Of a stretch of 64,000 nucleotides of DNA, positions 27,961 through 36,413 are shown piece by piece (the first letter of the stretch is position 1; each line of letters starts with the position of its first letter). Source of the DNA: Richelia sinica FACHB-800 (GTDB taxonomy: Bacteria; Cyanobacteriota; Cyanobacteriia; Cyanobacteriales; Nostocaceae); contig NZ_JACJTT010000006.1 of the NCBI RefSeq assembly GCF_014698825.1, forward strand, positions 1-64,000, given 5' to 3'. The translations under genes were made by a program, and so were the position numbers. The notes under the pieces are model-generated. The model was not told the DNA's origin and made no database searches. It saw nothing but the letters and a program-made list of their open reading frames with translations.

Positions 27961-28015
27961 GCTAGTCCCCAAGACTAGCGGTTACGAAGGAAAGGCCGCT
28001 CCCACAAAACGCGGC
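27961..28015 (+). promoter_or_regulatory. Two stem-loops in the leader of ycf35
   Basis: GCTAGTC/GACTAGC (27961-27967 and 27973-27979) is a perfect 7-bp hairpin. A second hairpin pairs AGGCCGC region (27993-27999) with GCGGCTT (28011-28017). Neither is followed by a T-run, so they look more like leader or processing structures between ycf46 and ycf35 than a terminator. Confidence 0.5.
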
Positions 28016-28072
28016 TTCGCTAAAAACAAACCGTTGTCGTTTTTCTCACTCTTCTCATTGGAGGAAACCCAA

Positions 28073-28423
28073 ATGTCTCACTTTAGCACTCTGCGTACCA
28101 AGATCACCGATGCCGAAATCCTCAAATCCTCTTTGCGCGACCTGGGAATCAGCGTGAAGACAGAAGCTGATGTACGTGGTTACAACGGCCAGCGTGTACG
28201 TGCCGACATCGTTGCAGTTTTGGAAGGCGAGTACGATTTAGGCTGGTCTCGCAACAGCGATGGTTCTTTTGACCTCATTGCTGACCTGTGGGGCGTAGCT
28301 AAAAAGCACAATCAAACTGAGTTGATTAACTCCATTAACCAAAAATACGCCGTTAACAAGACCTTGGCTGAAGTAAAACAGCGCGGCTTGCAAAACGCCA
28401 ATGTCAAATTGGTATTGCAATAA
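28073..28423 (+). CDS. ycf35: DUF1257 protein Ycf35
   Basis: 116 residues from ATG 28073, preceded by TGGAGGAA at 28059-28066, an ideal ribosome binding site. The frame stays open upstream but the leader residues are not conserved. Family motifs: MSHFSTLRTKITDAEILKSSL, RGYNGQRVRADIVAVL, EYDLGWSRNSDGSFDLIADL. Ycf35 is conserved in cyanobacteria and red-algal plastids; function unknown. A strong terminator follows. Confidence 0.9.
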   Translation: MSHFSTLRTKITDAEILKSSLRDLGISVKTEADVRGYNGQRVRADIVAVLEGEYDLGWSRNSDGSFDLIADLWGVAKKHNQTELINSINQKYAVNKTLAEVKQRGLQNANVKLVLQ

Positions 28424-28452
28424 CAATTTCTCTGCGCGTTCCCAAAGCTGAA

Positions 28453-28490
28453 CGGGTTAACCAATTCGAGAGCGGTTAGCCCGCTTTTTT
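28453..28490 (+). terminator. Rho-independent terminator of ycf35
   Basis: CGGGTTAACC (28453-28462) pairs with GGTTAGCCCG (28474-28483) allowing one G-U, then CTTTTTT to 28490. Confidence 0.88.
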
Positions 28491-28501
28491 ATGGGTGTTT
28501 T

Positions 28502-29257
28502 TTATTTCTCTACAGGTACAAGCTTTAAAGGATACAATGGCTCAGATCCATTTAATTGCCAAATTCTAAATACCAATGCAGCAGCTATAGTTAACCAGAC
28601 ACAAGAAAATGATAAAGTCATTCCCGCTAAAGGACTAGTTTGCCAATAAATTGCAGTCACTACAATAGCGGATAACCAAGGTCCTAAAATTACTACAGGA
28701 ACAGCCGCACCTAATCTCCGTTCTACAGTAAAAATTGTATTCCAAGTGTCTCCTACGGCCAGATGTACCACAAACACGATTAAAGGCAAAACTAAAAATT
28801 GATGGTGAAATTGCTGCCAAACTAACACAGAAGAAATTACCCGCAAAATTGCAATTATCATCCAAACTATGGGGAAGGCTAAAGGTGGAGGGGCCCATTT
28901 GGGTCTGATTACTTGGTCATAGGTTCGACTAGAACGGGTATTATCTAACAGTGAAAAAATTCGGGAACGAACACTTAATAAGGCAAAAAATAATCCAGTT
29001 ATTAAAGTGCTGAACCAACCAGGAAAGGAAGTATTACTATCAATTAACGATACTAATTTTTCCATTCCCAGTAATGCCAGAAGTATCGCTGCTATTTGCA
29101 GGATAGTTCCTAGTTTATAAACTATAACTGCTTTGATATCTAATTCTTCAGTAGTTGCTATTGCTGGTTTGCCAAATGTTTGGGTATTTCCCGTTTTTAC
29201 TCCCATCACTACATTGACAAATTTTTCTAGTATTCCAATATTTGGGGATTGATTCAT
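28502..29257 (-). CDS. TspO/MBR-like membrane protein
   Basis: 251 residues with about six to seven hydrophobic helices. The TspO signatures are visible in the middle: RPKWAPPPLAFPIVW (117-132) and GDTWNTIFTVERRLG (169-183). TspO proteins bind tetrapyrroles and regulate stress. The N-terminal 60 residues with a first membrane helix and the long loop before WAPPP are an extension beyond the canonical 160-residue protein, common in cyanobacteria and plants. Convergent with ycf35. The ligand is not shown by the sequence. Confidence 0.75.
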   Translation of the reverse strand: MNQSPNIGILEKFVNVVMGVKTGNTQTFGKPAIATTEELDIKAVIVYKLGTILQIAAILLALLGMEKLVSLIDSNTSFPGWFSTLITGLFFALLSVRSRIFSLLDNTRSSRTYDQVIRPKWAPPPLAFPIVWMIIAILRVISSVLVWQQFHHQFLVLPLIVFVVHLAVGDTWNTIFTVERRLGAAVPVVILGPWLSAIVVTAIYWQTSPLAGMTLSFSCVWLTIAAALVFRIWQLNGSEPLYPLKLVPVEK

Positions 29258-29606
29258 AATTACAAAATTGCTAGTCTTTGATCACCAGTAATCATGAATC
29301 ATTATATGATAATTTAATTTTAAAAATAATTGCTTTAATATGATAAGCTTTATGATGTCCAATCGCGCGTGTAGGCTAATGCGGGGGTGTGGTGCGATCG
29401 CACCATTGCATATCTGAACAAAAATTTCCACATCATCATCTCAAAGCCAGTGTTGCTAATATCAATATAACAACAGTAATCCACCCCAATATGGCAGTTC
29501 ATTAACTACCAAATTGAGTAAATTCTATTCAAATGTAGCCATGAGAAAGGGAAGATGCATCATCAATGATCTTACGTCTCAAAACCGCAAATAAGCACCA
29601 CCCGCT
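29258..29606. other. Spacer between the TspO-like gene and a small ORF
   Basis: About 350 bases containing a HIP1-centred palindrome (29390-29405, listed separately). It should carry the TspO promoter on the minus strand. No RNA gene was recognised. Confidence 0.45.
29390..29405. repeat. 16-base perfect palindrome centred on a HIP1 site
   Basis: TGGTGCGATCGCACCA reads the same on both strands. HIP1 alone would be 8 bases; the extra four matched bases on each side make it long enough to be a protein-binding site. Confidence 0.6.
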
Positions 29607-29723
29607 TTAAACAACTGGTGCTGCGGCAACAATCATAAACATCAACAAAGCTAACACTAAGATAGCAATCTTGATCATCAAGTATGAAGTAAGGTTGGGG
29701 ACAAGTACATCATGAGTAGTCAT
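29607..29723 (-). CDS. Small single-span membrane protein, 38 residues
   Basis: ATG 29723 is preceded by GGAGG (29735-29731) with seven bases of spacing, an excellent ribosome binding site. The product is MTTHDVLVPNLTSYLM followed by an almost purely hydrophobic stretch (residues 17-36: Ile, Ala, Leu, Met, Phe, Val) and ends PVV. It is shorter than usual gene-finding limits. It does not match any photosystem or cytochrome subunit I can recall. The clean Shine-Dalgarno, stop codon and helix make a real small protein likely; the function is unknown. Confidence 0.6.
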   Translation of the reverse strand: MTTHDVLVPNLTSYLMIKIAILVLALLMFMIVAAAPVV

Positions 29724-29881
29724 AATTTTACCTCCATTTACCACGAGGCAGGGAAGAAGTGGTGGTTAATGAAGGAAATAGAGCAAGTATTATACCTAGC
29801 CTCTGTTTCCCTATAATTTTATTATCATCCCAAAATGACTACAAAACTGATTAAGTAAAGGGACAGTAATATTTTGTAGCT

Positions 29882-30544
29882 TTAATTAGCAGTTTGGCGT
29901 TGATATTCAATCCTTAAGTGCAGTCTTTCCAATTCCAAAAAGGGCAATTTGTTAACTTCTGTAAAATTGATCTCTGCAAACATTGCTAGTTCTGACTGAG
30001 ATAAAAACCAAGGTGGGCCATCTGGTTCGGCTTCTGTTTCCCGAAAACCAGTAATAACTAATAAGGTTCCTCCTGGTGCAACTAAAGATGCAACTGATTG
30101 AATCACTTGAGAACGTATGTTCACAGGTAAAGCTTGAATATTCCGCGATTCAAACACTAAATCAAAAGCTTGTTGCCATTGAGAGGGAATTGCTAACAAA
30201 TCTGCCACTAGATAATTCACATTGGTATCAGGAAATCTTTTTTGACACCAAGCTATAGCGGTGGGAGAAATATCAAAAGCTGTCACTTGATATCCAGCTG
30301 TTGCTAAAGCTTGTGCATCATCTCCCAACCCACAACCAATGACCAAAGCAGAAGGCTGTTCACCTTGGGGAGTATGATTAATTAACCAATCTTGTAAATA
30401 GGGATGGGGTGCTAATTTTGCCCAAGGCACCTGATTGGCATCACCTTGAGAATCAGCATATAATACCTCAAACCAAGCAGTAGGGTCTGATTGCGCTACT
30501 AGCTGTTTAATTTTTTGGCGGATGTCTATTTGTGGTTCATTCAT
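29882..30544 (-). CDS. Class I SAM-dependent methyltransferase (thiopurine-methyltransferase-like)
   Basis: 220 residues from ATG 30544 (the frame opens 15 codons further up without family similarity). Motif I is SALVIGCGLGDDAQAL (about residues 65-80), motif II VTAFDISPTAIAWC, and motif III/IV region LVADLLAIPSQWQQAFDLVFE. The PWAKLAPHPYLQDWL segment near the N-terminus is typical of the TPMT-like branch. Substrate unknown. It follows the Rieske gene on the same strand, with about 70 bases between, and may share its transcript. Confidence 0.82.
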   Translation of the reverse strand: MNEPQIDIRQKIKQLVAQSDPTAWFEVLYADSQGDANQVPWAKLAPHPYLQDWLINHTPQGEQPSALVIGCGLGDDAQALATAGYQVTAFDISPTAIAWCQKRFPDTNVNYLVADLLAIPSQWQQAFDLVFESRNIQALPVNIRSQVIQSVASLVAPGGTLLVITGFRETEAEPDGPPWFLSQSELAMFAEINFTEVNKLPFLELERLHLRIEYQRQTAN

Positions 30545-30615
30545 ACAGAACAAGTAGGGAGATGAGGAAAAGGAAATCATATCTTCCAAATCTACCCCAT
30601 CTCCTTGATTATGAT

Positions 30616-30972
30616 TTATTCTTCTGGCACATCAATCAAAATATTGCCCTCTTCCACACGCAGAGGGAACACAGGCAGGGTTTTTGCTTGGGAGACTAGA
30701 GACAATACCTTACCAACTCCAGGTGGCCAAGGACACCAGTTGGTAACTTCTCCACTCTTCAGGTCAAACGCACTACGGTGGAAAGGGCAAACGATCGCTC
30801 CATTTTCAATTTTCCCTTTTTTGATGGGTAACTTTAAATGAGGGCAGGTGTTTTCTACTGCATAAAGCTGATTTTCGTGATTTAACACCAAAATATTACG
30901 TTTACCCACTGACACCACTTGTCTTTCACCCGGTGCTATGGCATTAGATGCCAGAACTTTAGTCCAAGCCAT
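30616..30972 (-). CDS. Rieske-type [2Fe-2S] ferredoxin
   Basis: 118 residues, a single domain. Cluster ligands: TCPHLKLP (C43, H45) and VCPFHRSAFD (C62, H65), spaced as in Rieske ferredoxins of the bacterial oxygenase/NirD type. It should pass single electrons to a partner that the neighbourhood does not reveal. A GGAGAAC ribosome site sits just before the ATG. Confidence 0.9.
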   Translation of the reverse strand: MAWTKVLASNAIAPGERQVVSVGKRNILVLNHENQLYAVENTCPHLKLPIKKGKIENGAIVCPFHRSAFDLKSGEVTNWCPWPPGVGKVLSLVSQAKTLPVFPLRVEEGNILIDVPEE

Positions 30973-31197
30973 GAGTTCTCCTTTCTTTAAAGATTTGTGA
31001 TTAGTGTCTCTTAATTCTCGACTGGATGGTAGCTAATTGCTAGCTGATGTCGTCAATAATGGTATTGATTTTAACCTATCTTTTACTTTCTCCCTGCACT
31101 TTTCCTTGGTACTCCCCTTTCCTTCCACCCAAACCCCTGCTAAAAATAACTAGGATTAAAAACGAGGTATATCTAAAATCAATCATCCTAATTTGAC

Positions 31198-32652
31198 ATG
31201 ACTTCCACATTGCCAGAACCTCATCACAGTGATTCACCCAACTGGGAAGAAGAACTAGACCGGGCCATTTTCAGTTTTGAAGATATTCAAGCGGAATTGA
31301 ACTATCAACAAGCAAAAACGGCATTGAGAAATTTAGTGAATAATCTCGACTTGACTTCTCAGGAAAAATCTGGATTAGAAGCGGAAATTGCGGATTTAGA
31401 AACCATGCTGGGGAAGTTGGAAAGCATGGTGGTGCAAATAGCTGCTTTTGGTATGGTGGGACGTGGTAAGTCTTCCCTTCTCAATGCCTTAGTTGGTGAA
31501 TCAGTCTTTGAAACTGGCCCTTTGCATGGTGTGACTCGTGCAGCCCAAAGAGTAAATTGGACTATTACGGAAGAAGCTATAGGCAAAACTGAACGGGCTT
31601 TGAGGGTAACTTTACCTGCTACTGGCCAATCTCAGGTGGAATTAATCGATACTCCTGGCTTAGATGAAATTGATGGAGAAACTAGGGCAGCATTAGCTGA
31701 ACAGATAGCAAAGCAAGCAGATTTGATTTTGTTTGTGATTACTGGAGATATGACCAAGGTGGAACAGCTGGCCTTGTCACAGTTGCGAGAGGCAGGAAAG
31801 CCGATAATTTTGGTATTTAATAAAGTAGACCAGTATCCTGAAGCTGACCGACTGGCAATTTATCAAAAAATTCGTGACGACAGAGTTAGAGAGTTGCTGT
31901 CACCGGATGAAATTGTCATGGCTGCGGCTTCACCATTGGTGAAAACAGCTGTGCTTCGTCCTGATGGGACTAGGGCTTTACAGTTGCAGAAAGGAAATGC
32001 TCAAGTAGAAGAACTCAAGCTCAAGATTTTGGAAATTCTCCAGCGAGAGGGTAAAGCTTTAGTGGCTTTAAATACCATGCTGTATGCTGATACGGTGAAT
32101 GAGCAGGTGGTCGAACGTAAACTGATGATTCGGGATGAGAACGCAAATCAGTTGATTTGGAAAGCGGTGATGACCAAAGCTATAGCGATCGCCCTCAATC
32201 CCGTTACTGTGATAGATATACTCAGTGGCGTAGTTATTGATATCACCTTAATTTTAGGTTTATCTAAACTGTACAACATTCCCATGACTGAAGCTGGTGC
32301 AGTACAATTGCTACAAAAAATCGCCTTGAGCATGGGTGGTATTGGTGCTAGTGAACTTTTAGCTAATTTGGGTTTGAGTGGCTTAAAAACTTTATTAGGT
32401 GTGTCTGCCACAGCCACATCCGGTGTAGTTTTAGGCCCCTATCTATCTGTGGCTGTAACCCAAGCAGGGGTAGCTGGTGTTTCTTCCTATGGGCTTGGAC
32501 AAGTCACCAAAGCTTATCTAGCCAATGGGGCAACTTGGGGACCAGAGGGGCCAAAAGCAGTAGTGAATAAAATTTTATCCACTTTGGATGAGACTTCTAT
32601 TTTGAACAGAATTAAAGAGGAGTTACTCACCAAAGTCAAATTGAAATCTTAA
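31198..32652 (+). CDS. Dynamin-like/Era-like GTPase with C-terminal DUF697
   Basis: 484 residues. GTPase motifs: G1 GMVGRGKSS (85-93), G3 DTPG (151-154), G4 NKVD (208-211). After a helical linker a DUF697 domain (about 310-470) contains three hydrophobic helices (KAIAIALNPVTVIDIL, VVIDITLILGLSKLYN, MGGIGASELLANLGLS) that should embed in membrane. Such proteins occur in cyanobacteria and plastids without a clear role. A hydrophilic coiled segment (30-75) precedes the G domain. It is convergent with the Glu dehydrogenase gene, 6 bases between stops. Confidence 0.87.
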   Translation: MTSTLPEPHHSDSPNWEEELDRAIFSFEDIQAELNYQQAKTALRNLVNNLDLTSQEKSGLEAEIADLETMLGKLESMVVQIAAFGMVGRGKSSLLNALVGESVFETGPLHGVTRAAQRVNWTITEEAIGKTERALRVTLPATGQSQVELIDTPGLDEIDGETRAALAEQIAKQADLILFVITGDMTKVEQLALSQLREAGKPIILVFNKVDQYPEADRLAIYQKIRDDRVRELLSPDEIVMAAASPLVKTAVLRPDGTRALQLQKGNAQVEELKLKILEILQREGKALVALNTMLYADTVNEQVVERKLMIRDENANQLIWKAVMTKAIAIALNPVTVIDILSGVVIDITLILGLSKLYNIPMTEAGAVQLLQKIALSMGGIGASELLANLGLSGLKTLLGVSATATSGVVLGPYLSVAVTQAGVAGVSSYGLGQVTKAYLANGATWGPEGPKAVVNKILSTLDETSILNRIKEELLTKVKLKS

Positions 32653-32658
32653 CAGCTA

Positions 32659-33948
32659 CTAAGGATACAAACCTCTATCAGTTAAAGCTTGGGCTACACG
32701 ACCCACACCCAAAGTATAAGCCGCTAACCGTAAATTCACCTGACGCGCCTTTGATTGTTGCATCACTTGTCGGTAAGCTTGCACCATCAAATGTTCCATT
32801 TCTCGATTTACCCGTTCCTCATCCCAGAACAGATAAGAAAGACCCTGTACCCATTCCAAATAACTAACTACCACACCCCCAGCATTAGCCAAAATATCTG
32901 GTAGCACAATCACACCCCTCCCTTCCAAAGTATGATTAGCTTCTAGTGTGACTGGGCCATTAGCAGCTTCAGCAATCATCTTTGCTTGTATCTGAGAGGC
33001 GTTATCCTCCGTAATTTGATTTTCCAAGGCTGCGGGAATCAAAACATCACAAGGTAAAGTTAATAAATCTGCATTACTAATAAATGTGCCGTGAGGAAAA
33101 CCTAAAATGCTGCGTCGGTTCTCTGCTGCATAGGCTTTTAATGCTGGAATATCTAAACCATGTTCAGAAAATACACCTCCATTTCCTGTAGATACAGCAA
33201 TAATTTTTGCTCCGGCTTGGTGTAACAATTGAGCCGCAGCACCACCGACATTTCCGAAGCCTTGAATGGCAATTTTCGCCCCAGCTAAAGATTGACCCCT
33301 ATCTGCCAAAGCTTCCCGGACGATAATCATTACACCTCGTCCCGTTGCCATTTCCCTGCCCCGTGAACCACCAATAGAAATGGGCTTACCAGTAACTACT
33401 CCAGGGACAGCATGACCAACATTCACAGAGTAAGTATCCATCATCCAAGCCATTTCACGGGCAGAAGTACCCATATCTGGGGCAGGAATATCAACAGAGG
33501 GGCCAATATCTTTAATTAATTCGCTGATATAACGACGACTAATTCTTTCTAATTCACCAATACTAAATTGTTTTGGGTCAATGGGGATTCCCCCTTTAGC
33601 ACCACCATAGGGAATGCCTAACAATGCACATTTCCAAGTCATCAGCATTGCTAACGCGGAAACTTCCCGCAGAGTGACAGCAGGATGATAACGAATTCCC
33701 CCTTTATAAGGGCCTAAAACATCCGAATGTTGGACTCTATGTCCAGCAAACACCCGAATTTCTCCCCTATCCAGTTTCACAGGAATGGAAACTGTCACTA
33801 CCTTTCGGGGATGGCTGAGAATTTCTAATAAACCAGCATCTAATTTTAATTCTTTACCTGCCCAGTCTAAATAACTACAAGCTTGGTCAAATGGGCAAAT
33901 GTGGGCAGGAGAATGAGTCTCCCAGACAGGAATAGAAGTTGTAACCAT
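32659..33948 (-). CDS. gdhA: Glu/Leu/Phe/Val dehydrogenase (glutamate dehydrogenase)
   Basis: 429 residues from ATG 33948 (a TTG 7 codons upstream is less likely). Substrate-binding PYGGAKGGI (K118), dehydrogenase active-site region DIPAPDMGT and the dinucleotide fold GFGNVGGAA (230-238) define the family. It interconverts glutamate and 2-oxoglutarate with NAD(P)H, so it is a side route for ammonium assimilation. Cyanobacterial relatives are mostly NADP- or NAD-linked GDH; I cannot tell coenzyme preference by eye. The long spacer upstream holds an operator-like palindrome. Confidence 0.88.
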   Translation of the reverse strand: MVTTSIPVWETHSPAHICPFDQACSYLDWAGKELKLDAGLLEILSHPRKVVTVSIPVKLDRGEIRVFAGHRVQHSDVLGPYKGGIRYHPAVTLREVSALAMLMTWKCALLGIPYGGAKGGIPIDPKQFSIGELERISRRYISELIKDIGPSVDIPAPDMGTSAREMAWMMDTYSVNVGHAVPGVVTGKPISIGGSRGREMATGRGVMIIVREALADRGQSLAGAKIAIQGFGNVGGAAAQLLHQAGAKIIAVSTGNGGVFSEHGLDIPALKAYAAENRRSILGFPHGTFISNADLLTLPCDVLIPAALENQITEDNASQIQAKMIAEAANGPVTLEANHTLEGRGVIVLPDILANAGGVVVSYLEWVQGLSYLFWDEERVNREMEHLMVQAYRQVMQQSKARQVNLRLAAYTLGVGRVAQALTDRGLYP

Positions 33949-34182
33949 AGATTTACACCAATTATCCAAAGTTAAGCCACAGATCCCAACTCAGAAACCT
34001 TCGTAAAACCTGAATTTTTTTAATTTGGTCTTACATCCCTCACCGCGATCGCTTGCTCAACTGGATCTGTATGGTTAGCTTATCCTGATTTTTGGCAATA
34101 AATGTTGATTTTGTATTTTTTGTTACAATTTATTTTCTTTGATTATGGTTAAGAACATCTGTGTTCAGATTGTCTTTTGTCT

Positions 34183-34199
34183 GATCCCAAATTGGGATC
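34183..34199. promoter_or_regulatory. Operator-like perfect inverted repeat upstream of gdhA
   Basis: GATCCCAA, A, TTGGGATC: 8-bp perfect arms with one central base. The half ATCCCAAATT recurs at 34224-34233, exactly 40 bases away. Together they look like two sites for one regulator in the spacer between the 34.7-kb membrane gene and gdhA. Confidence 0.5.
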
Positions 34200-34247
34200 G
34201 GTAATCTGATTTCTACTCAAACAATCCCAAATTCCGAATCAACATTA

Positions 34248-34700
34248 CTATTCACTAATCAAGCCAAAGGGTTTAAGCCAACCTTGGGAAATGGCGGTAT
34301 TTAAACTAATTGCCCCTAGCGCGAAGCAAAATACGCTTTCACCAGCCAAAATTAAATAAGGTGCTATTGCCACCTCACCATGCCAACCAGTCTCAATTTG
34401 GCTTAGTCCTCGTACTAAACCAAAAGCCCACACGGCACCAGCTTGGAGATGGGAATTTTGGTCGGAGCGGATAATATAGCGGTAAGTCACTCCAAACAAC
34501 AGGCCAGAAAAACCAGCAATCAATCCATTCAGCCAAAAATGTAGATCCCCAAGCTCTGGTGCAACCACAGCTAAAGTGGGAAAATACTTGCTCAAAACGA
34601 GAATATTGACCAAAATAGTGATTAAAAAAGCTAAACCCAGAGAAAAAGCACCAATTAATCCTGCTTTCAGAGATTCTATCCGTTCCGCCATCAATTTCAT
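34248..34700 (-). CDS. Conserved membrane protein, about 150 residues
   Basis: Four hydrophobic helices (AGLIGAFSLGLAFLITILVN, FWLNGLIAGFSGLLFGVTY, the segment around AVWAFGLVRGL, and YLILAGESVFCFALGAISL). No known family. The start is decided by AAGGAGGT (34719-34712): eleven bases later is ATG 34700, whereas the TTG at 34712 overlaps the ribosome site. Divergent from petN with about 100 bases between, so the spacer must hold both promoters. Confidence 0.7.
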   Translation of the reverse strand: MKLMAERIESLKAGLIGAFSLGLAFLITILVNILVLSKYFPTLAVVAPELGDLHFWLNGLIAGFSGLLFGVTYRYIIRSDQNSHLQAGAVWAFGLVRGLSQIETGWHGEVAIAPYLILAGESVFCFALGAISLNTAISQGWLKPFGLISE

Positions 34701-34801
34701 TCTTTTACCCAACCTCCTTAACCGAGCTTTGAAGAATTAACCGCCTTTTCCCAGTATGATAAGTATTAGAGACGTTTTGTAATTATTTGAAAAGTAGAAC
34801 T

Positions 34802-34888
34802 ATGATTTTGACATTGGGTTGGGTATCACTGTTGGTCGTGTTTACTTGGTCAATTGCAATGGTAGTTTGGGGACGCAACGGACTGTAG
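34802..34888 (+). CDS. petN: Cytochrome b6f complex subunit PetN
   Basis: 28 residues: [19 protein letters not shown] then MVVWGRNGL, the diagnostic PetN sequence, here without the residue usually found after the first Met. One membrane helix at the periphery of the b6f complex, which links photosystem II and I. The 53-residue ORF begins 7 bases downstream and is probably cotranscribed. Confidence 0.95.
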   Translation: MILTLGWVSLLVVFTWSIAMVVWGRNGL

Positions 34889-34895
34889 AGGCACT

Positions 34896-35057
34896 GTGGA
34901 AAGTCCATTCCTGAGTATTTTGGCTTTAATTGCCGTAGTGTTGCTAGTGGGAGTCACTGGTGGCATTGGCTATTTAACTTGGGCAGATTGGCGCGATCGC
35001 CGTCGCCAAGATGAAGAAAAACGCGGAACCCGACGTAGCACCAGCAAGCGGAAATAA
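34896..35057 (+). CDS. Small single-span membrane protein downstream of petN, 53 residues
   Basis: GTG start at 34896, with TAGAGG overlapping the petN stop as ribosome site. A hydrophobic helix (residues 6-28: LSILALIAVVLLVGVTGG region) is followed by a strongly charged C-terminal tail (WRDRRRQDEEKRGTRR). The pattern of short helix plus basic tail suits a subunit or assembly factor at a membrane complex. Its tight link to petN is the only functional clue. Confidence 0.65.
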   Translation: MESPFLSILALIAVVLLVGVTGGIGYLTWADWRDRRRQDEEKRGTRRSTSKRK

Positions 35058-35100
35058 TCCTCTGGTTAAACCTATAGTGCTATTGTCCATCAGCTTTTTT

Positions 35101-35124
35101 AGGGACACGGTCTTTCGTGTCCCT
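35101..35124 (+). terminator. Terminator-like hairpin after the petN unit
   Basis: AGGGACACG (35101-35109) and CGTGTCCCT (35116-35124) are perfect 9-bp arms with a GTCTTT loop. The following run is GTTTAATTT, weak but T-rich. It separates the petN unit from the convergent yceD gene. Confidence 0.7.
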
Positions 35125-35263
35125 GTTTAATTTCTATGGGAGTCGAGATGAAGAAACTAATCACCGATACCTGACACTGTGTAGGTTATGAGATTTCTGG
35201 ATCAAAAATCTCTATGGGTATGGCTGGGAATAAATCCCTCTATCGCCACTAAAATAGTTGGTT

Positions 35264-35785
35264 TTAACTACTAGGAAACTGTTTTTTTAATGCTTCCAAA
35301 GAAGCCCAGCGAGAGTCAATAGCTTTTTCTGGCTGTTGTTCCTGACGACTAGCTTCAGAACTTAAAATACCAGGACAACTCAAGTCGCATAGCTGACGAC
35401 GTGGCAACTCTAAACACAGCTGCTCATACAACCACTCGCTGGGATGAAAATAACCATCAGGTGAGAGAGTTTCTACTAAATCTTCTACAGCTACTTCCCT
35501 TTCTAAAGGCAAGTCTTCTACTTGATTAGCATTTTCATCTAACCAGATAATTTCTTTAGTATTCAACACCAAGCGATGATTGTACTGCTGTAAACATCGG
35601 CTACATGTACAAGTGATAATTGCTTCTGCCTGAGAGGAAACTTCTAAATAATTACCCTGATGTTGTACACGAATAACTCCACGTACTGGGGTTAAAGTTT
35701 CTAGCCCAGGCAGAAACTCTTTAACTTGAATTTCCTCTGTCCGCTCCGGGGCTTTAGTTAGCTGCGGAATAAAAATAGCGTCCAT
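35264..35785 (-). CDS. yceD: YceD/DUF177 family protein
   Basis: 173 residues with the two cysteine clusters of this family: CTCSRC (C59, C61, C64) and LCLELPRRQLCDLSCPG (C124, C133, C137). In many bacteria it lies before rpmF and is needed for 23S rRNA/ribosome assembly. Here it is the last gene of the rpmH-rnpA-yidC-jag cluster, 73 bases after jag on the same strand, as in other cyanobacteria. Confidence 0.88.
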   Translation of the reverse strand: MDAIFIPQLTKAPERTEEIQVKEFLPGLETLTPVRGVIRVQHQGNYLEVSSQAEAIITCTCSRCLQQYNHRLVLNTKEIIWLDENANQVEDLPLEREVAVEDLVETLSPDGYFHPSEWLYEQLCLELPRRQLCDLSCPGILSSEASRQEQQPEKAIDSRWASLEALKKQFPSS

Positions 35786-35858
35786 AGGATTTGTGAGAGA
35801 TCCTCACGATGAATAGGTGTTAATAATCAGCAGTTTTGCTGTTAGTTCATCTTTTAGT

Positions 35859-36413
35859 TTAGCTGTTAGCTCTGTGGTACTCAAGTGGGTCTGGTAATCC
35901 ACCCGCTGGACGAACAACTAAATTGCGAAAAGGTTCTTTACCACGACTAAAGGTTTCTAAGTCAGTAAATTCCTTCAAAAAAGTATGAATCTGTCGGCGT
36001 TCCGCAGAACTGAGGGATTTAATTTCTACTTCACGACCATAAAAACGTACCTCTGCGGCTGCTGTTTCCGCTAAGGAGCGAATTTCTGCTTGTCTTCTCA
36101 GACGATAGCCATTTAATTCAATGGTATAGGATGCCTGATCAGTTTCTGGTTGGCTTAAATTCAAAACAGAATTTGCCAGATACTGAATAGCATCTAACAC
36201 CGCACCATCAACACCAATTAAAACTCTAATGTGTTCAGGTGTTAAATTAGTTTCATCAATAGTCAACCAATAGCTATTAGGCTCCGGCAAGTCATGACCT
36301 AATTCAGGAATAGTGCCTACATTAGCGTTCACTGGAGCAGAGACATTAGCCAGTTTAAGCAGCGTTTGTAACCATTCTTGACCACGTTGCATAGCAATGT
36401 TACTCATAATCAA
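35859..36413 (-). CDS. jag: RNA-binding protein Jag/KhpB
   Basis: 184 residues. The middle part ([29 protein letters not shown]) is a KH domain and the C-terminal part ([17 protein letters not shown]) an R3H domain, as in Jag/KhpB. It overlaps the yidC stop by 4 bases, so translation is coupled. Jag proteins help RNA regulation linked to membrane insertion and cell shape in other bacteria. Confidence 0.88.
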   Translation of the reverse strand: MIMSNIAMQRGQEWLQTLLKLANVSAPVNANVGTIPELGHDLPEPNSYWLTIDETNLTPEHIRVLIGVDGAVLDAIQYLANSVLNLSQPETDQASYTIELNGYRLRRQAEIRSLAETAAAEVRFYGREVEIKSLSSAERRQIHTFLKEFTDLETFSRGKEPFRNLVVRPAGGLPDPLEYHRANS

